Of a DNA stretch of 35,031 nucleotides, positions 30,970 to 35,031 are shown in pieces. The notes below the pieces were generated by a model. It was not told the origin of the DNA. It saw only the letters and a program-made list of their open reading frames with translations, and did not search any database. The stretch is from Flavobacterium seoulense. GTDB taxonomy: Bacteria > Bacteroidota > Bacteroidia > Flavobacteriales > Flavobacteriaceae. The DNA lies in NCBI RefSeq assembly GCF_000695795.1, contig NZ_JNCA01000005.1, positions 1 to 35,031 on the forward strand. Direction: 5' to 3'. Position 1 is the stretch's first letter. The number at the start of each line of letters is the position of its first letter. A program made the translations under genes and the position numbers.

Positions 30970-33900
30970 ATGAATAAACTCTACTCTAAAACCAAAAATT
31001 CCGCTTTACTTTATTTACTAATAATTAGTATTGTTTTGCTTGGAAATTTATTTAAAGTTGATGCCCAAGTTAGAGTCCCTTTTAAACAAAGAGCTTCTTC
31101 TACAGCTCCTTTCACTAAAAATTACAAAGTGAAAGGTGATTTTACGTTAATAGGAAATACCAATTTAACACTATCGACCTATTTTGATAATCTTGACAAT
31201 TCAAATAATCAAATGGTGTATGTTGATGTTGATGGGAATTCAAATACATTTAACTCTTCTTCTTCAACATTAGCATTACCTACTGATGATGGAGCAGCTT
31301 CTAATTGCTCTAACATTGTTTTTGCCGGTTTATACTGGACTGGTAGAGCTTCTAATGGAAGTTCAAGTAATAATACTTTTTCAGTAACTAAAACAGTAAA
31401 TAGTACACAAACTGTTAATGATAATTCTACAGTTGGGCATGATGGTTCAATTACAAATACAAATTACACATTAACTGTTTCAAGAAATGATCCTGGAAAT
31501 AATAACAACAATAGAAGCCCTATATATACTTTTTCAGGAAATGGGAATACTTATGTATTTAATTTTTATAATAATAATAACACCGGTAATACGAATAAAG
31601 TAACACTTTCAGTCAATGGAGCTACAGCTCAAAATGTTTCTTTACAAAGTATTTCAAATACAGAAGCAGTATTAAGCACTCCTTATGAAATTACTGATGG
31701 TACAGTTACAATAAAAATTAAAAAATTAATAAGAGATGCAAGTGTTACTTTGAGTAGTAACAATACTAGATCAACTTCGTTTGCAGATGTTAATGTTTCA
31801 GGAACTGCTAATGTACCAACAGCAGTAACAAAGACTTATGACAAAACTAAAATCTCATTAAAAGGACCTGGTGATACCAATTATACCATCATCTCTGCAA
31901 GCCAAAACGGAAATAATAGTGAAATTTATTATCCAACAACTTCAGATGGTTTTATGTATTCCGCTTATGCTGATGTGACCAGTTTTGTAAAAAGCCGAGG
32001 AATAGGTGAATATACTGCGGCTGATATTGCTTTAGTAGAAGGAGATGGTGGTAGTACCGGTTACTATGGTGGTTGGTCTATGATTGTAATTTATGAAAAC
32101 TCCAACATGAAAAACAGGGACATAACCGTCTTTGATGGTCATGCCTATGTAACAGGAAACTTAACCGCTAGTTATGATATTGATGTTACTGGTTTTAATG
32201 CTGTACAAACAGGTGATGTAGGTATTAAATTAGGATTAGTAGCGGGTGAAGGAGATAAAAATATAATTGGTGATTATTTTCAAATACAAAAATTAAATAC
32301 TTCAAATTATCAAGATCTTAGTCATTCAGGAAATTCAACAGCTAATTTCTTTAATTCTTCTATACAAACGGGTGGAAATACAAGAAATCCAAATCTGTTA
32401 AATAATACAGGACTGGATATTAGTATGTTTAAAATTCCAAATGCAGGAAATACCATAATTGGAAATAATCAAACATCAACAAAATTTAGATACGGATCTA
32501 TTCAAGATACTTATGTTATTTTTGCGTTAGCAATGTCTGTAGATGCCTATGTACCGGAAATGGAAGGTACTATTACCGCTACAACAATTAACGGAAGTCC
32601 TGTGGTAGGTAGCGGGCCTTATACTGCATTGCCAGGTCAAGAATTAGGGTACAAAGTTCAAATTAAAAACAAAGGAACAGAAATTATTAAGGATTCTAAA
32701 ATAGTTATTCCTGTCCCTTATAATGCAACTTATGTCGCTAATAGTGCTACCAAAAATATTACTTTTACTCCGGCACCTAGTCCAAACAGTTTAACATTTG
32801 ATCCTACTCTTGGTGCAAATGGTTCAATTGTTTGGAATATTGGTTCTTTACCATTACCTGCTAATCCGGATACAGTTTTAGCTGAACTTACATTTAAATT
32901 TAAAGTAACTGAAAATTGTACTTTGCTTAAAAATGCTAATTGCAGCAATACTCTTTCTGTTAATGGTTTGATGACTGGAACAGGATTTACTTCAAATGTA
33001 AATATCACTGACAAATCATTTATACAAGGATATTCAACAAGTGGTAGCTGTCAGGGAAATGCAATAGCAGCCCCTATTGTAACCAATATCAATGCTACAG
33101 ATTTTGTTAATAACAATTGTCAGTCTACTCCTCCGGTTATTGCCTTTACTTTTTGTAATGCAGGAGCTACAATTCCTATTTCTGATGTAGCTGGAGCTTT
33201 TCCTCCAGGATCTACATTTTATGATTCACTTGCAAAAACTAATCAATATACTACTAGTAATCCTTTTCCAGCTACAGTAGGTACTAAAACTTACTATGCT
33301 ATTCCTGCAGGAGTAACTAGTGGTTGTTATTTTGAATTTACAATTAATGTTACAAGTATTAATTCATCACCTACAGTCTCAAATGTAAAATATTGTATGG
33401 GTGAAACTGCTGTTCCATTAACAGCCACGAAAACTAATAATGCCTATACATTATACTATTACACAAGTACTACTTCATCAGCACAATCATCAATTACACC
33501 TCTTACTGATACCGTTGGAGAAACTACTTATTATGTTGCAGAAGGACAATCTAATGCTTGTATTGGACCAAAAGTTCCAATTGTAGTAACTGTTAATGCT
33601 AAACCAGTAGCTCCAACTACAACTTTGGTGCAGCCAAATTGTACTACAGCAACTGGAACAATTACTATTTCTGCTCCTACTGGAACAGGAATGACTTATA
33701 GTATTAACGGTACAAATTATGTAAGTAGTGCGACATTCTCAAATGTAACTCCTGGAACGTATTCAGTAACGGCTAAATCAGCTGCCGGATGTATTTCTAA
33801 TGCAACTAGCGTAACTATAAATGCGCAACCTGCAACTCCTGCGGCTCCGACTACAACTTTGGTACAGCCAACTTGTACTGTAGCAACTGGAACAATTACT

Positions 33901-35031
33901 ATTACTGCTCCTACTGGAACTGGAATGACTTATAGCATTAATGGTTCAAATTATGTAAGCAGTGCGACATTCTCAAATGTAACTCCTGGAACGTATTCAG
34001 TAACGGCTAAATCAGCTGCCGGATGTATTTCTAATGCAACTAGCGTAACTATAAATGCGCAACCTGCAACTCCTGCGGCTCCTACAGCTAGTAACCAAAC
34101 TGTTTGTTCTGATGGAAATCCAAATCAAACTTTAACTGCTACGGCTACTGGCGGAACAATTACATGGTATGATGCAGCAACAGTTGGAAATGTTGTAGCT
34201 AATCCTACTCAAGTTGGGGTTGGTACTAAAACTTATTATGCACAAGCTTCTAATGGAACTTGTTCTAGTCTAACTCGTACTGCGGTTACTTTGACTGTTC
34301 ACCCTGCTGCAGGTATTCCTACTGCAAGCAATGTTGAATATTGTGAAGGAACTACTGCTCAACCATTAACTGCAACAGCAACTAATCCTAGTTATACATT
34401 ATATTACTATACTTCTGAAAATTCAGCTCCTCAATCATCAATAACTCCTTTAACAACCACTCCAGGAGAATTCACATATTATGTAGCTGAAGGCATAAAC
34501 AATTCCTGTATTGGTACTAAAAAAGCAATTACAGTAACTATTCATCCTAAATCTGTTATAACTACTCAACCAATAAATCAAAACATTACTTATGGAGATA
34601 ATGCTAGTTTTACCGTTAGTGCTACAAATGTTACGTCTTACCAATGGCAAGTAAATACTGGATCTGGTTTTGTTAATATTACAAATGATAGTTTTTATTC
34701 TAACGCTACAACAGCTACATTAAATATAACTAGACCAACAGTTGGGATGAGTTCTTATACTTATCGTGCTATCTTAAAAGGTAGATGCACAGAAACAGAA
34801 ACTCAAACTGCTAAAGTAACTGTTTCACCTAAAGCAGTAACTGTTACTGCTGATAATAAATCAAAAGTATACGGGGAACAAAATCCTGTGCTTACTGCTG
34901 TGGTAACAGGTGCAGTAGCCGGTGGTGATGCTGTCGCTTATACTCATCTGACGCTGCCGACGAATAGAGAGGGGGAGCTCGCGGGGGCCGGCGGATTATT
35001 AAAAACAGAAGATCAGGTAGGGCCGCACACA
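30970..35031 (+). CDS. Giant secreted repeat protein (SprB/Ig-like/MBG domains), 3'-truncated
   Basis: An ORF open to the window end, about 1,320 genuine residues before the adapter sequence at 34931. A signal peptide (LLYLLIISIVLLGNLFKVDA, cleaved near residue 32) is followed by an N-terminal region of about 500 residues (FAGLYWTGRAS, GGWSMIVIYENSNMKNRDIT), a DUF11-like domain near 550-690 (LPGQELGYKVQIKNKG), Ig-like modules with paired cysteines, two tandem SprB-type repeats (881-1036), further Ig-like modules, and an MBG-type domain beginning SPKAVTVTADNKSKVYGEQN. Proteins of this plan in gliding flavobacteria usually end in a gliding-motility or type IX secretion C-terminal domain, which would lie beyond the contig. 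Likely a type IX-secreted surface adhesin. Confidence 0.85.
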   Translation, partial: MNKLYSKTKNSALLYLLIISIVLLGNLFKVDAQVRVPFKQRASSTAPFTKNYKVKGDFTLIGNTNLTLSTYFDNLDNSNNQMVYVDVDGNSNTFNSSSSTLALPTDDGAASNCSNIVFAGLYWTGRASNGSSSNNTFSVTKTVNSTQTVNDNSTVGHDGSITNTNYTLTVSRNDPGNNNNNRSPIYTFSGNGNTYVFNFYNNNNTGNTNKVTLSVNGATAQNVSLQSISNTEAVLSTPYEITDGTVTIKIKKLIRDASVTLSSNNTRSTSFADVNVSGTANVPTAVTKTYDKTKISLKGPGDTNYTIISASQNGNNSEIYYPTTSDGFMYSAYADVTSFVKSRGIGEYTAADIALVEGDGGSTGYYGGWSMIVIYENSNMKNRDITVFDGHAYVTGNLTASYDIDVTGFNAVQTGDVGIKLGLVAGEGDKNIIGDYFQIQKLNTSNYQDLSHSGNSTANFFNSSIQTGGNTRNPNLLNNTGLDISMFKIPNAGNTIIGNNQTSTKFRYGSIQDTYVIFALAMSVDAYVPEMEGTITATTINGSPVVGSGPYTALPGQELGYKVQIKNKGTEIIKDSKIVIPVPYNATYVANSATKNITFTPAPSPNSLTFDPTLGANGSIVWNIGSLPLPANPDTVLAELTFKFKVTENCTLLKNANCSNTLSVNGLMTGTGFTSNVNITDKSFIQGYSTSGSCQGNAIAAPIVTNINATDFVNNNCQSTPPVIAFTFCNAGATIPISDVAGAFPPGSTFYDSLAKTNQYTTSNPFPATVGTKTYYAIPAGVTSGCYFEFTINVTSINSSPTVSNVKYCMGETAVPLTATKTNNAYTLYYYTSTTSSAQSSITPLTDTVGETTYYVAEGQSNACIGPKVPIVVTVNAKPVAPTTTLVQPNCTTATGTITISAPTGTGMTYSINGTNYVSSATFSNVTPGTYSVTAKSAAGCISNATSVTINAQPATPAAPTTTLVQPTCTVATGTITITAPTGTGMTYSINGSNYVSSATFSNVTPGTYSVTAKSAAGCISNATSVTINAQPATPAAPTASNQTVCSDGNPNQTLTATATGGTITWYDAATVGNVVANPTQVGVGTKTYYAQASNGTCSSLTRTAVTLTVHPAAGIPTASNVEYCEGTTAQPLTATATNPSYTLYYYTSENSAPQSSITPLTTTPGEFTYYVAEGINNSCIGTKKAITVTIHPKSVITTQPINQNITYGDNASFTVSATNVTSYQWQVNTGSGFVNITNDSFYSNATTATLNITRPTVGMSSYTYRAILKGRCTETETQTAKVTVSPKAVTVTADNKSKVYGEQNPVLTAVVTGAVAGGDAVAYTHLTLPTNREGELAGAGGLLKTEDQVGPHT
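33391..34515 (+). repeat. Paralogous Ig-like modules within the adhesin
   Basis: Two modules beginning YCMGETAVPLTAT (from 33391) and YCEGTTAQPLTAT (from 34339) are 948 bases apart and share ITPL, TYYVAEG and the CIG cysteine. A related module lies between them (from about 34081). They bracket the tandem SprB-type repeats, showing a higher-order pattern. Confidence 0.7.
33610..34077 (+). repeat. Two tandem 234-base repeats (78 aa each) in the adhesin
   Basis: Copies at 33610-33843 and 33844-34077 differ at only about ten bases, and the second half of each unit is nearly identical. Each encodes one SprB-type module: APTTTLVQP, TYSINGxNYVSSATFSNV, PGTYSVTAKSAAGCISNAT. Such identity suggests recent duplication or conversion. 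It is also a hard place for short-read assembly, so the true copy number may differ. Confidence 0.92.
34931..35031. other. Illumina Nextera adapter read-through (not genomic)
   Basis: Bases 34931-34963 match the Nextera mosaic-end and read-2 adapter with two mismatches (exact over CATCTGACGCTGCCGACGA, 34945-34963). They are followed by ATAGAGAG (34964-34971), the reverse complement of the S502 i5 index, then 29 bases (34972-35000) that align to the P5-side adapter with many T-to-G and similar errors, then A-rich junk. The abrupt rise in G+C agrees. The exact genome/adapter junction lies between 34931 and 34945, because the native reading GDAVAYT also fits an MBG domain. Confidence 0.93.

Noticed and set aside
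32730..33014. Minus-strand ORF of 94 codons inside the adhesin
   Set aside because: The plus frame is a continuous secreted-protein sequence with domain similarity; the minus ORF is a shadow of its Thr/Asn/Gly codons.
34931..35031. A GC-rich horizontally acquired segment or a novel C-terminal domain of the adhesin
   Set aside because: The composition change coincides exactly with an adapter, an index and a second adapter part in the right order.

Overview
The window looks like chromosomal DNA of a Flavobacterium or a close relative (Bacteroidota). It is strongly AT-rich, and most genes are preceded by the Bacteroidota -7 promoter element TAnnTTTG. It carries typical flavobacterial gene pairs (DUF3822-rsmD, arginine decarboxylase with a deoxyhypusine-synthase-like gene), a lipoprotein with an acidic surface-export signal, and a giant secreted protein with SprB-type repeats. 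The genus rests on my recognition of protein families and gene order, not on a search. Nearly all of the window is ordinary core chromosome. I see no prophage, integrase, transposase, CRISPR array or tRNA.

Layout. 1-2950: a REP-like hairpin, a DCC thiol-oxidoreductase, proline dehydrogenase (minus) and aroB. 2970-6180: a polyamine block of arginine decarboxylase, a deoxyhypusine/homospermidine-synthase-like enzyme and a small acidic-tailed protein, closed by a terminator. 6209-8801: recQ and a hypoxanthine-DNA glycosylase, 4 bases apart. 8803-12497 (minus): DinB-like protein, PEP carboxylase and an Lrp/AsnC regulator. 12574-14503: an M14 carboxypeptidase divergent from an XRE regulator, with five TTTAC-N4-GTAAA palindromes between them. 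14567-17211: a surface lipoprotein, a spermidine-synthase-fold protein and kdsB. 17268-20612: an Mrr-type endonuclease, a DODA-type dioxygenase, and an NmrA-like oxidoreductase divergent from an HxlR regulator. 20609-24528: a RecD-like helicase, an ATTG-rich repeat tract, DUF3822-rsmD, RNase P RNA (minus) and a 99-residue protein. 24668-26376: dnaX, split by a frameshift at a run of ten A. 26401-29878 (minus): a sixA-ppk1-ppx polyphosphate operon. 30379-end: a small exported protein and the start of a giant repeat-rich secreted protein.

Points worth most attention. (1) dnaX has an in-frame A AAA AAG slippery heptamer inside an A10 run, and -1 slippage leads to the LONG product, the reverse of the E. 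coli arrangement. (2) The carboxypeptidase/XRE intergenic region has operator-like palindromes that physically contain the promoter -7 elements on each strand, and one contains the XRE start codon. (3) The polyamine block may define how this lineage makes homospermidine. (4) The last ~100 bases are not genomic: they match an Illumina Nextera adapter with an index sequence and poor-quality read tail, so the contig ends inside the giant gene.
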